64,000 nucleotides of DNA. Source: Actinomycetota bacterium. GTDB lineage: Bacteria > Actinomycetota > Acidimicrobiia > Acidimicrobiales > MedAcidi-G1. The notes below the pieces were generated by a model. That model was not told the DNA's origin and did not search any database. It worked only from the letters and a program-made list of their open reading frames with translations. Where the stretch lies: positions 46,322-110,321 of the forward strand of contig JACNLA010000032.1 in assembly GCA_014381745.1 (NCBI GenBank), read 5' to 3'. Every line of letters begins with the position of its first letter. Position 1 is the stretch's first letter. Shown piece by piece: positions 35,596 through 44,172 of the stretch. The translations under genes were made by a program, and so were the position numbers.

Positions 35596-37173
35596 ATGGG
35601 TCCTGGCGGTCGGTTGGACCGACGGACATTTCTTCGAGGCGGCGTCGGAGTTGCGTTGGCGGCGGGTGTGTCGGCACGTGGCGGTGCCGCGGCGGCAACG
35701 GACCCCGGTCCCGGCCCGTACGGTGCGATTGACGGGAGATCACCGGACGACAATGGCCTGATCCTGCCCGAGGGGTTTTTGTCACGTGTGGTGGCGGTCA
35801 GCGGTGACCCGGTCGGTGGTACGGGCTACGAGTGGCCTCTCTTCCCGGGCGGTGCAGCCACATTCCCCGACGACGACGGCGGTGGCTGGTACTACGCCTG
35901 CAACAGCGTCGTCTACGACTATCTGACCCCGTGGCGGCCAATGGGCGGAGCCTCAGCCATCCACTTCGACCAGTCCGGTGCCGTTCAGGACGCCTACCGG
36001 ATACTCGAGGGCAGCCATTCGAACCGGGATGGCGGTCCCACGCCGTGGGGGACCTGGCTCTCATGTGAGCAGGACTTCGACGGCGATGGCCTCATCTGGG
36101 AGTGCGACCCGACCGGGGCCAGGCCGGGTGTCGCACATGAGGCGATGGGTCATCGCTCGCACGGCTCCGCGGCCGTGGATTCGACCAATGGTGTTGTCTA
36201 CATGACCGAGGCGGAACGCGACGGCCTCCTATACCGGTTCACGCCCGAGGTAGGCGGGGACCTGTCAGCGGGCCATCTGGAGGCGATGGTCCTGGAGGCT
36301 GGCAGCACCGTCAGGTGGGAAGCGGTGACCGATCCCACGGGCAGTGGGACCCCTGCGCGCCGGCAGGTTCCGGGAGCGTTCGTCACTCCGATCGGGGGTG
36401 GGATCTGGTACCGGGATGGCTGGGTCTGGTTCACGACCAGCCTCGACAATCGGGTTCACGCCCTGGATCTGGTGAACCAGCGCTACTTGGTCGTCTGGGA
36501 TGGCATCGGCAACCGGCAACCCCTCGTTGGGATCGCCGGCCTCACCGTGGCCCCGGCCTCAGCGGATCTCTTCGTCGCCGAGGACCGGGGGAACATGGAG
36601 TTGGTTCTCATAGGGGCTGAGGGTGATGTGGCACCGTTTGCAAGGTTCGCCGACCCCACCCATCGGCTGTCTGAGGTGACCGGGCCCTGCTTTGATCCGG
36701 CTGGGGAGAGGCTCTACTTCAGCTCCCTGCGCGGCCCCGGCAGCCGTCTTACCCGTGATGTCATTGCAGACATCGACTGGGGTGATGCTCCCGAGGGTCT
36801 GATGGTTGGTGTCACCTATGAGGTGACGGGACCGTTCCGCGGGGTTGCCACAGCGGTGCAGGAGATTCCGGCTTCTCCCACCTCCGTGCCTGTCGCTTCA
36901 GCTGCAGGTGACCCTCCAGCGGTTGCGACGACGACCGCGGCCTCAACTCTCCCGACCACCCTTGTGACGACGACCGTGCCGGCGGTAACGGTTCCCCGCC
37001 CGGTTGAGACCTTGGCAGCGTCGGTGCAGCAGGACACGGTTGGCGAATCCAGCCGGAGAGGCACGGGAGTGGCGTTAGCCGCCGGCATCGCAGTTCTCGG
37101 CGGGGTTCTGGCAGTGCGCCGCCGTGGTCGGGGTGACCGGGACGGCGGCGGCTCAGACGAGCGAGGCTCCTAG
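35596..37173 (+). CDS. PhoX-like (DUF839) exported protein with Tat signal and C-terminal anchor
   Basis: A 525-residue protein starting with a twin-arginine signal (RRTFLRGGVGVALAAGVSA, arginines 9-10). The body (about 40-430) matches the PhoX/DUF839 beta-propeller family of Ca/Fe alkaline phosphatases: GTWLSCEQDFDGDG, MGHRSHGSAAVD, YMTEAERDGLLYRFTP, LFVAEDRGNMELV and GPCFDPAGERLYFSS. After it come a Thr/Pro/Ser-rich linker (about 445-490), a hydrophobic stretch (VALAAGIAVLGGVLAV) and a basic tail RRRGRG, suggesting the enzyme is tethered to the outer face of the membrane. Start 35596 follows a GAGGG eight bases after the meaB stop. The stop overlaps the convergent nrdB stop by four bases. 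Phosphatase activity is inferred. Confidence 0.82.
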   Translation: MGPGGRLDRRTFLRGGVGVALAAGVSARGGAAAATDPGPGPYGAIDGRSPDDNGLILPEGFLSRVVAVSGDPVGGTGYEWPLFPGGAATFPDDDGGGWYYACNSVVYDYLTPWRPMGGASAIHFDQSGAVQDAYRILEGSHSNRDGGPTPWGTWLSCEQDFDGDGLIWECDPTGARPGVAHEAMGHRSHGSAAVDSTNGVVYMTEAERDGLLYRFTPEVGGDLSAGHLEAMVLEAGSTVRWEAVTDPTGSGTPARRQVPGAFVTPIGGGIWYRDGWVWFTTSLDNRVHALDLVNQRYLVVWDGIGNRQPLVGIAGLTVAPASADLFVAEDRGNMELVLIGAEGDVAPFARFADPTHRLSEVTGPCFDPAGERLYFSSLRGPGSRLTRDVIADIDWGDAPEGLMVGVTYEVTGPFRGVATAVQEIPASPTSVPVASAAGDPPAVATTTAASTLPTTLVTTTVPAVTVPRPVETLAASVQQDTVGESSRRGTGVALAAGIAVLGGVLAVRRRGRGDRDGGGSDERGS

Positions 37174-38255
37174 AAGTCCTCGTCGAAGGCCACGTCGCCC
37201 TCGACGCCGACCTGGTAGGCGGCGACGGTGCGCTCAAAGAAGTTGGTGAGTTCCTGTACGTCCTGGAGTTCCATGAAGCCGAACGGGTTCTTTGCGCCGT
37301 AGGTCTTGGGGAGGCCCAGCTGGGCAAGGCGCTGGTCGGCCACGAACTCCAGGTAGGTGCGCGTGTCGGCCGTGGACATACCCGGAACCCCCTGGCCCAG
37401 GAGGTCCTCGGCGAACTGGTATTCGCAGTCGATTGCCTCGTCCATCATTGTCTGGATGCGTGAGCGGAGGTCGTCGTCGAACAGGTGCGGCTGTTCGGCA
37501 CGCACCGTGTTGACCACCTCGAAGGCGAAGTTCATGTGGCAGCTCTCATCACGGAACACCCAGTTGGTGCCCGACGCCAGACCGTTCAGGTACCCCTTGG
37601 AACGCAGGAAGTAGACGTAGGCGAAGGCGGCGAAGAAGAAGAGCCCCTCTATGCAGGCGGCGAAGCAGATCAGGTTCAACAGGAACGTCTTGCGCTGTTC
37701 GTCGGTGTCGAGTTGGTCGAGGTCGTGGACGGAGTCCATCCACTTGAAGCAGAACTCGCCCTTCTTTCGGACCGATGGGATGTTGTGAATGGCGGCAAAG
37801 GCTGCCTCGCGTTCGTCCTGGTCGGGGATGTAGTTGTCGAGCAGCGTCAGGTAGAACTGGACGTGGAGGGCTTCTTCGTAGAGTTGCCGCGAAAGGTACA
37901 TGCGTGCTTCGGGGGCGTTGATGTGCTGGTAGAGGTTGAGTACCAGGTTGTTGGAGACGATGGAGTCGCCCGTGGCGAAGAATGCCACGAGCCTGCTCAC
38001 CAGGTGCTTCTCGGGTGGAAGCAGCTTTCGGTCCAGGTCCACCAGGTCGTCTGAGAAGTCGATTTCGTCGACTGTCCAGGTGTTCTTGATGGCGTCGCGG
38101 TACATCTCGTAGAAGACCGGGTAGCGCATCGGGCGCAGCGTGAGGTCGAAGCCCGGATCCAGGAGGTTGCCGCGTGCTGCAGACGGAACCTGTCCAAGGG
38201 TCTCTTCTGGTGCTTGTTCGCCGAACGGTTCGATGTTGGTTTCGGCCAGGGCCAT
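37170..38255 (-). CDS. nrdB: Ribonucleotide reductase class Ia small subunit (R2)
   Basis: A 361-residue ferritin-like subunit that houses the di-metal centre and radical. Ligands are visible: Asp97 (ATGDSIV), Glu128 and His131 (EALH), then Glu in ACIEGLFFF, and Glu/His in DESCHMNF. A tyrosine at residue 135, spaced E-x-x-H-x-x-x-Y as in E. coli R2, marks a tyrosyl-radical class Ia enzyme. The C-terminal tail AFDEDF is the peptide that docks on the large subunit. Start is ATG 38255, which overlaps the nrdA stop (TGATG); the frame extends to 38918 only as a shadow of nrdA. Confidence 0.95.
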   Translation of the reverse strand: MALAETNIEPFGEQAPEETLGQVPSAARGNLLDPGFDLTLRPMRYPVFYEMYRDAIKNTWTVDEIDFSDDLVDLDRKLLPPEKHLVSRLVAFFATGDSIVSNNLVLNLYQHINAPEARMYLSRQLYEEALHVQFYLTLLDNYIPDQDEREAAFAAIHNIPSVRKKGEFCFKWMDSVHDLDQLDTDEQRKTFLLNLICFAACIEGLFFFAAFAYVYFLRSKGYLNGLASGTNWVFRDESCHMNFAFEVVNTVRAEQPHLFDDDLRSRIQTMMDEAIDCEYQFAEDLLGQGVPGMSTADTRTYLEFVADQRLAQLGLPKTYGAKNPFGFMELQDVQELTNFFERTVAAYQVGVEGDVAFDEDF

Positions 38256-40672
38256 CAGTCGCACGCCTCGCAGGTCTCGGGGTTCTCCAGGGAACATGCC
38301 ACAGCCTCGGCATCGCTGAACGCTGCCGATCCGTTGTCTATGGCGGCAGGCTCGCCGGGAGCCGGCTCGTTGCCGGTGGTCGTCTTGTTGATTCTGGTAG
38401 CCGGCCTGGACCTCAGGTAGTAGGTGGTCTTGAGGCCCGACTTCCAGGCGTGCAGGTACATGGAGCTCAACTTGCCGATTGTGGGTGACTCCATGAAGAG
38501 GTTCAGCGACTGACTCTGGTCGATGTAGGCGCCCCGGTCGGCTGCCATGTCGATGAGCGACCGCATCGGGATCTCCCAGGCCGTTCGGTAGACCTCCTTG
38601 AGGTCGTCGGGGATCTCGGTCACGTCCTGGATGGACCCCTCGGCCTTCTTGACGGCGCTGGTGGTCTGTTCGGTCCAGAGGCCACGCTCCTGAAGGTCGC
38701 GCACCAGGTAGCGGTTGATCTGGAGGAACTCGCCGGAGAGGGTCTCCCGCTTGAACATGTTGGAGACCTGGGGTTCGATGCACTCGTAGCAACCGGCGAT
38801 GGAGGCGATGGTTGCCGTGGGTGCAATGGCGATCATGAGCGAGTTGCGTAGACCGTGTTTGGCGATGCGTTCGCGCAGCGTCACCCAACGTTCGGTGTCG
38901 GTTGGTTCCACGCCCCACAGGTCGAACTGCAGGTCGCCGCCGGCAGCACGGGTGATGTCGAAGTTGGGGTGCGGGCCGGCCGCCTCAGCCAGTTCTGTGG
39001 ATGCCCACAGGGCGTTGAAGTAGATCTCCTCGGAGATCCGTGCTGAAAGCGTGCGGGCATCGGGATGGTCGAACGGCAGACCCAACTTGAAGAAGACGTC
39101 CTGGAGGCCCATCAGGCCCATGCCGACCGGTCGCCAGGCCGAGTTTGAGGTGGCGGCCTCGGTGGTCGGGTAGAAGTTGATGTCAATGACGCGGTCCAGG
39201 AAGGGGACAGCGGTACGCACGACCTCGCCGAGCCGGTCGAAGTCGAAGGAGCCGTCCTGAACCAGTGACCCCAGGTTCACGGAACCCAGGTTGCAGACAG
39301 CGGTTTCGTCCTGGTCGGTGACCTCCAGGATCTCGGTGCAGAGGTTGGACAGGTGGACCACCCGGTCGGGGGTGCCGGTCTGGTTGCACTTCGAGTTTGA
39401 TGCGTCCTTGAAGGTCATCCAGCCGTTACCGGTCTGGGCCAGGGTTCGCATCATCTTGCTGTAGAGCTCCCGAGCGGGAACCTGGCGGACGAAGAGGCCC
39501 TCTTCTTCAGCTTTCAGGTAGGCCGACTTGAACTCATCACCGTAGAGATCGGTCAGGTGCGGTACGACCTTGGGGTCAAAGAGCGACCACACCCAGTCCT
39601 TTTCGAGGCGTTCCATGAACAGGTCGGGAATCCAGTTGGCAAGGTTCAGGTTGTGGGTGCGCCTCTGGTGGTCGCCGGTGCTCTCCTTGAGGTCAAGGAA
39701 GTCCTCGATGTCGGAGTGCCAGGACTCGAGGTAGACACACGCAGCTCCCTTGCGCCTACCGCCCTGGTTGACGGCGGCGACGGAGCTGTCGAGGGTCTTC
39801 AACCAGGGGATGATCCCGTTTGAGAGGCCGTTGGTTCCTCGGATGAGCGAGCCCTTGCCCCTGACCCTGTGCCATGCGACGCCGATTCCGCCGGCGAACT
39901 TGGAGAGTTGCGCGATGTCGGTGTAGCGCCGGTAGATCCCGTCGAGGCTGTCTTCGGGGGAGTCGAGCAGGTAACAGCTGGACATCTGGGGGTGGGTGGT
40001 CCCCGAGTTGAACAGAGTGGGGCTTGACGGCAGGTACTCCAGCGAGGACATCAGCCGGTAGAAGCGGATGGCCTCGTCGGGGCATGTGGACAGGCCACAG
40101 GCCACCCGAAGGAAAAAGTACTGGGGGGTCTCCACGACCTGGCGGCTTTCGGGGTGGCGCAGGAGGTAGCGGTCGTAGACGGTTCGGAGGCCGAAGAACT
40201 CGAACAGGTTGTCGCGGTCGTCCAAGATGGTGTCGTTCAGCTTGCGTGCGTTGTCTGCCACGAAGGCCGCCACCTCGTCGCTGATCAGGCCCTGATCGAG
40301 GCCGGCGGCAATCGACTGTGAGAAGGAGTGGAGGTCCTGGTTGCGGACCTCCTTATCTATGACGGTCGCCAGGAGGCGGGCGGCGAGGCGCGAGTAGTTG
40401 GGTTCCTCAACGATGAAGGCAGCAGCGGTCCGGATGGAGAGCTCGTCCAGTTCCTCGGTTGTTGCGCCGTCGCAGAGGCCTGAGATGGTGCGCGTGGCGA
40501 TGCGCATCGGGTCGACTCCGGCGAGACCTTCGGAGCAGCGTTCGATTGCCCGGACGATCTTGTTTACGTCAACAGGTTCAAGGTCTCCGTTGCGCTTTCG
40601 TACCCGCATGTTGGAACCACCGGCCTGGCTGTCTGTGCCGATGCTGTCGAGGCGGTCCTCGGTCAACGCCAT
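38255..40672 (-). CDS. nrdA: Ribonucleotide reductase class Ia large subunit (R1)
   Basis: An 805-residue catalytic subunit reducing ribonucleoside diphosphates to deoxyribonucleotides. An ATP-cone allosteric domain is at the N-terminus (RVRKRNGDLEPVDVNKIVRAIE, about 22-110). The barrel contains SSCYLLDSPEDS with an active-site Cys, SNLCTEI with another, NLGSVNLGSL, and PTATIASIAGCYECIEP. The C-terminal CEAC pair is the redox shuttle recharged by thioredoxin or a similar donor. Start is ATG 40672 behind GAGAGGG; the frame is open to 40789 without homology. It leads the nrdA-nrdB operon. Confidence 0.95.
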   Translation of the reverse strand: MALTEDRLDSIGTDSQAGGSNMRVRKRNGDLEPVDVNKIVRAIERCSEGLAGVDPMRIATRTISGLCDGATTEELDELSIRTAAAFIVEEPNYSRLAARLLATVIDKEVRNQDLHSFSQSIAAGLDQGLISDEVAAFVADNARKLNDTILDDRDNLFEFFGLRTVYDRYLLRHPESRQVVETPQYFFLRVACGLSTCPDEAIRFYRLMSSLEYLPSSPTLFNSGTTHPQMSSCYLLDSPEDSLDGIYRRYTDIAQLSKFAGGIGVAWHRVRGKGSLIRGTNGLSNGIIPWLKTLDSSVAAVNQGGRRKGAACVYLESWHSDIEDFLDLKESTGDHQRRTHNLNLANWIPDLFMERLEKDWVWSLFDPKVVPHLTDLYGDEFKSAYLKAEEEGLFVRQVPARELYSKMMRTLAQTGNGWMTFKDASNSKCNQTGTPDRVVHLSNLCTEILEVTDQDETAVCNLGSVNLGSLVQDGSFDFDRLGEVVRTAVPFLDRVIDINFYPTTEAATSNSAWRPVGMGLMGLQDVFFKLGLPFDHPDARTLSARISEEIYFNALWASTELAEAAGPHPNFDITRAAGGDLQFDLWGVEPTDTERWVTLRERIAKHGLRNSLMIAIAPTATIASIAGCYECIEPQVSNMFKRETLSGEFLQINRYLVRDLQERGLWTEQTTSAVKKAEGSIQDVTEIPDDLKEVYRTAWEIPMRSLIDMAADRGAYIDQSQSLNLFMESPTIGKLSSMYLHAWKSGLKTTYYLRSRPATRINKTTTGNEPAPGEPAAIDNGSAAFSDAEAVACSLENPETCEACD

Positions 40673-40792
40673 CTGTGTTCCCTCTCTGTCCCCGCCGGGT
40701 GTCCCGGCCGTGCGCTCTGGTGTTCGTGGTCCCGGGGTCGCTGGGTCCATCGCCGCTGAAGGGGAGGGAACGAAGCATCGTCCGGACAACGA

Positions 40793-40822
40793 ATTGCACG
40801 CATGTAATTACACCGTTGTCAA
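40793..40822 (-). promoter_or_regulatory. Candidate nrdAB promoter with palindromic spacer
   Basis: On the minus strand TTGACA (40817-40822) and TGCAAT (40793-40798) are 18 bases apart, giving a leader of about 115 bases before nrdA. Between them lies the perfect 10-bp palindrome TGTAATTACA (40803-40812), an AT-rich island that could be an operator. It is not a good match to the NrdR box. Confidence 0.5.
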
Positions 40823-40829
40823 GTGAATC

Positions 40830-40846
40830 CCTCCGAGCCCCGGAGG
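40830..40846. terminator. Hairpin between ileS and the nrdAB promoter
   Basis: CCTCCG and CGGAGG form a perfect 6-bp GC-rich stem around AGCCC. It lies about 80 bases past the ileS stop and just upstream of the nrd promoter, so it may end ileS transcripts. The T-run (40847-40850) is on the plus-strand side, so for the minus strand it would be a hairpin without U-tract. Confidence 0.4.
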
Positions 40847-40926
40847 TTTTCTCCGGCAGCGCACTGTCGGTGGTTGCGAGCTGGGCGAAAGGGCCGCTGC
40901 TCGCGCTCAGCGCGCGATGTTCCCGG

Positions 40927-43900
40927 TCAGGTTGAGGTCAGCCAGATCTGCAGTTGAAGGCCCTCGACCAGTGTGGCGGTGGCATCCTCGTGAGCCTCGC
41001 CGACCCTCAGGTCGACGGCAAGAACCTGTCCCGCCACGTACGCCTTGTGTGCACGGACCGCGTCCATCACGGCTTCGTCACCATCGAGACAGAGGGTGAT
41101 TCGGTCGGTGATGACCAGGTCAGCGTCACGTCGAGCCTGTTGAACCTGACGGACCACGTCGCGGGCCAGCCCTTCGGTTTCCAACTCGGGTGTTACCTCG
41201 GTGTCAAGGACGACCACCGCATCGCCTGACGCCAGGGCAGCGGCGGTCACGCCTTCCGGCGACTCGAGGGCGAGGTCGAACTCGTCTGGCTCAAGGGTGT
41301 GGCCGGCGACGTCCACCGTGCCGTCGTCGTTCAGCGAGAAGTCGCCGGCACGGGCCGCTCCGAACACGGCCTGGACGTCGCCACCCAGACGTGGGCCCAG
41401 ACGCTTTCCGTCTGGGCGGAGGGTGAACGTGGCGTGGCTCTCAAGATCGTCTGTCAGGCTTACGGCCTTCACGTTCACCTCGTCGACCAGCAGGTCGGTA
41501 AGGCCGTCGAGCGTCTCGCTGTCAGCTCCGGCGACGGTGAGCGAGGTGAGCGGAAGCCTCACCCGGAGGCCGCTGTCCTCTCTCAGGCGCAGAGCGGTCG
41601 ACGCAACGTCCCTGATGCGGTCCATGCGCGTCACCAGGTCTGGGTCGGCCGGCAGGTGGGTGGGATCGGGCCAGTCGGTGAGGTGCACGCTGGCCATGCC
41701 GGTGAGGCCGGTGTGGACCTCTTCCATGACCATCGGCAGGAACGGCGCCGCCACCCTGGAGAAGGTGACCAGCACCGTGTAGAGGGTGTCGTATGCGTCG
41801 CGCTTGTCGTCGTCATTGATGTCGGACGATTTTGCCCAGAACCTGTCGCGGCTGCGACGGATGTACCAGTTGTTGAGGGCGTCGATGAACCCCCGGATCT
41901 CGGCGGTTGCGCCGGGAAGATCGTAGGCGTCCATATGCACCGTGACCGCCTCGACCATTGAGCGGGTCTTGGCAAGCAGGTAGCGGTCCAGCAACTGGTC
42001 GGAGTCGGTACGTAACTGCGCCCGGTAGCCGTCGGCGTTCGCATACAGCGTGAAGAAGCTGTACGCGTTCCAGACTGGCAGCAGCACCTGTCTGACCACG
42101 TCGGTGATGCCGGTGTCGCTGATGCGCAGGTCGCCGCCCCGGGAGATGTTTGAAGACATCAGGTACCAACGAAGAGCGTCGGCGCCCTGTTGTTCGAACA
42201 CCAGCGATGGTTCCGTGTAATTGCGCAGTTTCTTTGAGAGCTTGGTGCCGTCCTCGGCAAGCAGGATCCCGTGGCAGATCACGTTCTCGAATGCGGGCCG
42301 GTCGAACAGTGCTGTTGCCAGGACGTGCATCGTGTAGAACCAGCCGCGGGTCTGGTTGATGTACTCCACGATGAAGTCGGCCGGGAAGTGGTCCTCGAAC
42401 CAGGCTTCGTTCTCGAACGGGTAGTGGAACTGGGCGAACGGCATCGAGCCCGACTCGAACCAGCAGTCGAGCACCTCGGGTACCCGACGCATTGTTGAGT
42501 TCCCGGTGGGGTCGTCGGGGTTGGGCCGGGTCAGGTCATCGATGAACGGACGGTGCAGGTCGTCGGGCCTTGCCCCGAAGTCGGCCTCGATCTCGTCGAG
42601 GCTGCCGTACACGTCTGTCCTGGGATATTCGGGGTTGTCGCTCTTCCAGACCGGGATTGGGGAGCCCCAGAACCGGTTACGGCTGATGGACCAGTCTCTG
42701 GCCCCGTCCAGCCACATTCCGAAGCGACCGTCGCGGACATGCCCGGGCACCCAGTTGATCTCGGTATTCAGCTCGATCATCCGGTCCCGGATGTCGGTGA
42801 CCTTCACGTACCACGAGGAGATGGCCTTGTAGATGATCGGTGTGTCGGTGCGCCAGCAGTGGGGATAGTTGTGTTCGTAGGTGTCGTGGCGGAAGACCCG
42901 GCCGCTCTCCTTGAGGGCCCGGATGATGTCGGGGTTGGCCTCGAACACGTTTATGCCTGCCCAGTCGGCCACCTCACTGGTGAAACAACCCTGATCGTCG
43001 ACGGGGACCACCCGCCCGATTGGGATGTCGTTCGCCTCGCAGATGGTCTGGTCGTCTTCGCCGAAGCCGGGTGCCATGTGCACCACGCCGGTCCCCTCGG
43101 CTGCGTCCACGAAGTCGGCTGCCAGCACCCTGAAGGCGTCGGTGCGATCGGCGAAGAATCCGAAGAGGGGCTTGTAGGTGCGACCGATCAGGTCGTTGCC
43201 CGTGAGCCTGCCGACCTCTTCGGTTCCCTCAAGCTGAGTTGCGTACCGCTCCACGGCTTCGGCCCCGAGGGCGAGCACCGTTCCGTCGGTATTGCGATGC
43301 ATCGAGTAGGTGACATCAGGGCCGACAGCGATGGCCAGGTTCGAGGGAAGGGTCCATGGTGTCGTCGTCCAGGCCAGCAGACGCATCGGCCCGGGGTCGC
43401 CGTCGGCGGGCTCGAGATCGAAGCCAACGGTTACGGCCGGATCCTGTCTGGGCCTGGTTGCGTCGTCGAGGCGGATCTCGAAGTTGGACAGCGGGGTCTC
43501 AGCACCCCATGAGTAGGGCATGACTCGGAAGGCCTCGTAAACGAGGCCCTTGTCCCAGAGTTGCCGAAAGGCCCACATGACCGACTCCATGTAGTCGCGG
43601 TCCATGGTCTTGTAGTCGTGTTCGAAGTCGACCCAGCGGGCCTGGCGGGTGACGGTTTCTTCCCACTCGTCGGTGTAGCGCAGGACCGACGAGCGGCAGT
43701 GGGAGTTGAATGCCTCGATTCCGTATTCGATGATGCTGGCCCTGCCGGCAACAGGCAGTTCCTTCTCGGCCTCCATTTCGGCCGGTAGTCCGTGGCAGTC
43801 CCAGCCGAACCGGCGCGTGACCTTTTTTCCGCGCATGGTCTGGTAGCGGGGTACGACGTCCTTCACGTAACCGGTCAGCAGGTGTCCGTGGTGGGGAAGG

Positions 43901-44079
43901 CCGTTGGCGAAGGGCGGGCCATCGTTGAAGGTGAACTCGTCGTCCGCAGGCCTGGCATCTACCGATGCCTGAAAGGTTCCCTCGGTATCCCAGCGTTCCA
44001 GGATCCGGGTTTCAAGAGCCGGAAAGTCGGCCTTACCCACCTGTGGGTATGCGTGCTCGGCTGGCGGCTGGCTGGACAT
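40927..44079 (-). CDS. ileS: Isoleucyl-tRNA synthetase (eukaryote-like, type 2)
   Basis: A 1050-residue class I synthetase. The HIGH motif appears as HHGH at residues 63-66 (FANGLPHHGHLLTGY) and the KMSKS motif as KLSKK near residue 613 (EDGTKLSKKLRNY). The CP1 editing domain follows TLPSNLAIAVGP and TGVVHMAPGFGEDD. Length, the H-x-GH variant and KLSK are features of the eukaryote-like IleRS branch, which in bacteria includes mycobacterial and mupirocin-resistant enzymes. The C-terminal zinc ribbon of type 1 IleRS is absent. Start ATG 44079 is near a TACCCT hexamer ten bases upstream; an upstream start at 44109 is possible. There is no room for a T-box leader in the 93-base gap. Confidence 0.95.
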   Translation of the reverse strand: MSSQPPAEHAYPQVGKADFPALETRILERWDTEGTFQASVDARPADDEFTFNDGPPFANGLPHHGHLLTGYVKDVVPRYQTMRGKKVTRRFGWDCHGLPAEMEAEKELPVAGRASIIEYGIEAFNSHCRSSVLRYTDEWEETVTRQARWVDFEHDYKTMDRDYMESVMWAFRQLWDKGLVYEAFRVMPYSWGAETPLSNFEIRLDDATRPRQDPAVTVGFDLEPADGDPGPMRLLAWTTTPWTLPSNLAIAVGPDVTYSMHRNTDGTVLALGAEAVERYATQLEGTEEVGRLTGNDLIGRTYKPLFGFFADRTDAFRVLAADFVDAAEGTGVVHMAPGFGEDDQTICEANDIPIGRVVPVDDQGCFTSEVADWAGINVFEANPDIIRALKESGRVFRHDTYEHNYPHCWRTDTPIIYKAISSWYVKVTDIRDRMIELNTEINWVPGHVRDGRFGMWLDGARDWSISRNRFWGSPIPVWKSDNPEYPRTDVYGSLDEIEADFGARPDDLHRPFIDDLTRPNPDDPTGNSTMRRVPEVLDCWFESGSMPFAQFHYPFENEAWFEDHFPADFIVEYINQTRGWFYTMHVLATALFDRPAFENVICHGILLAEDGTKLSKKLRNYTEPSLVFEQQGADALRWYLMSSNISRGGDLRISDTGITDVVRQVLLPVWNAYSFFTLYANADGYRAQLRTDSDQLLDRYLLAKTRSMVEAVTVHMDAYDLPGATAEIRGFIDALNNWYIRRSRDRFWAKSSDINDDDKRDAYDTLYTVLVTFSRVAAPFLPMVMEEVHTGLTGMASVHLTDWPDPTHLPADPDLVTRMDRIRDVASTALRLREDSGLRVRLPLTSLTVAGADSETLDGLTDLLVDEVNVKAVSLTDDLESHATFTLRPDGKRLGPRLGGDVQAVFGAARAGDFSLNDDGTVDVAGHTLEPDEFDLALESPEGVTAAALASGDAVVVLDTEVTPELETEGLARDVVRQVQQARRDADLVITDRITLCLDGDEAVMDAVRAHKAYVAGQVLAVDLRVGEAHEDATATLVEGLQLQIWLTST

Positions 44080-44172
44080 GACCGTCAGCAGGGTATCGGT
44101 GTGGGGCACGCCGTTTGGTGAGCCGGCGGGCTCTGCTGAGAAGCGCCCTGCGGGTGGATCACGGGTTCTCTG

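Noticed and set aside
38256..38918. Upstream extension of the nrdB frame
   Set aside because: Lies over nrdA coding sequence; the ATG at 38255 overlaps the nrdA stop as in coupled genes.
40673..40926. NrdR boxes or a cobalamin-type riboswitch upstream of nrdA
   Set aside because: No pair of sites resembling the NrdR consensus and no conserved riboswitch core was seen; the class Ia enzyme does not use B12. Only a promoter, a short palindrome and a hairpin could be supported.
44080..44172. T-box leader before ileS
   Set aside because: The 93-base gap is too short and shows no T-box sequence or specifier-loop structure.
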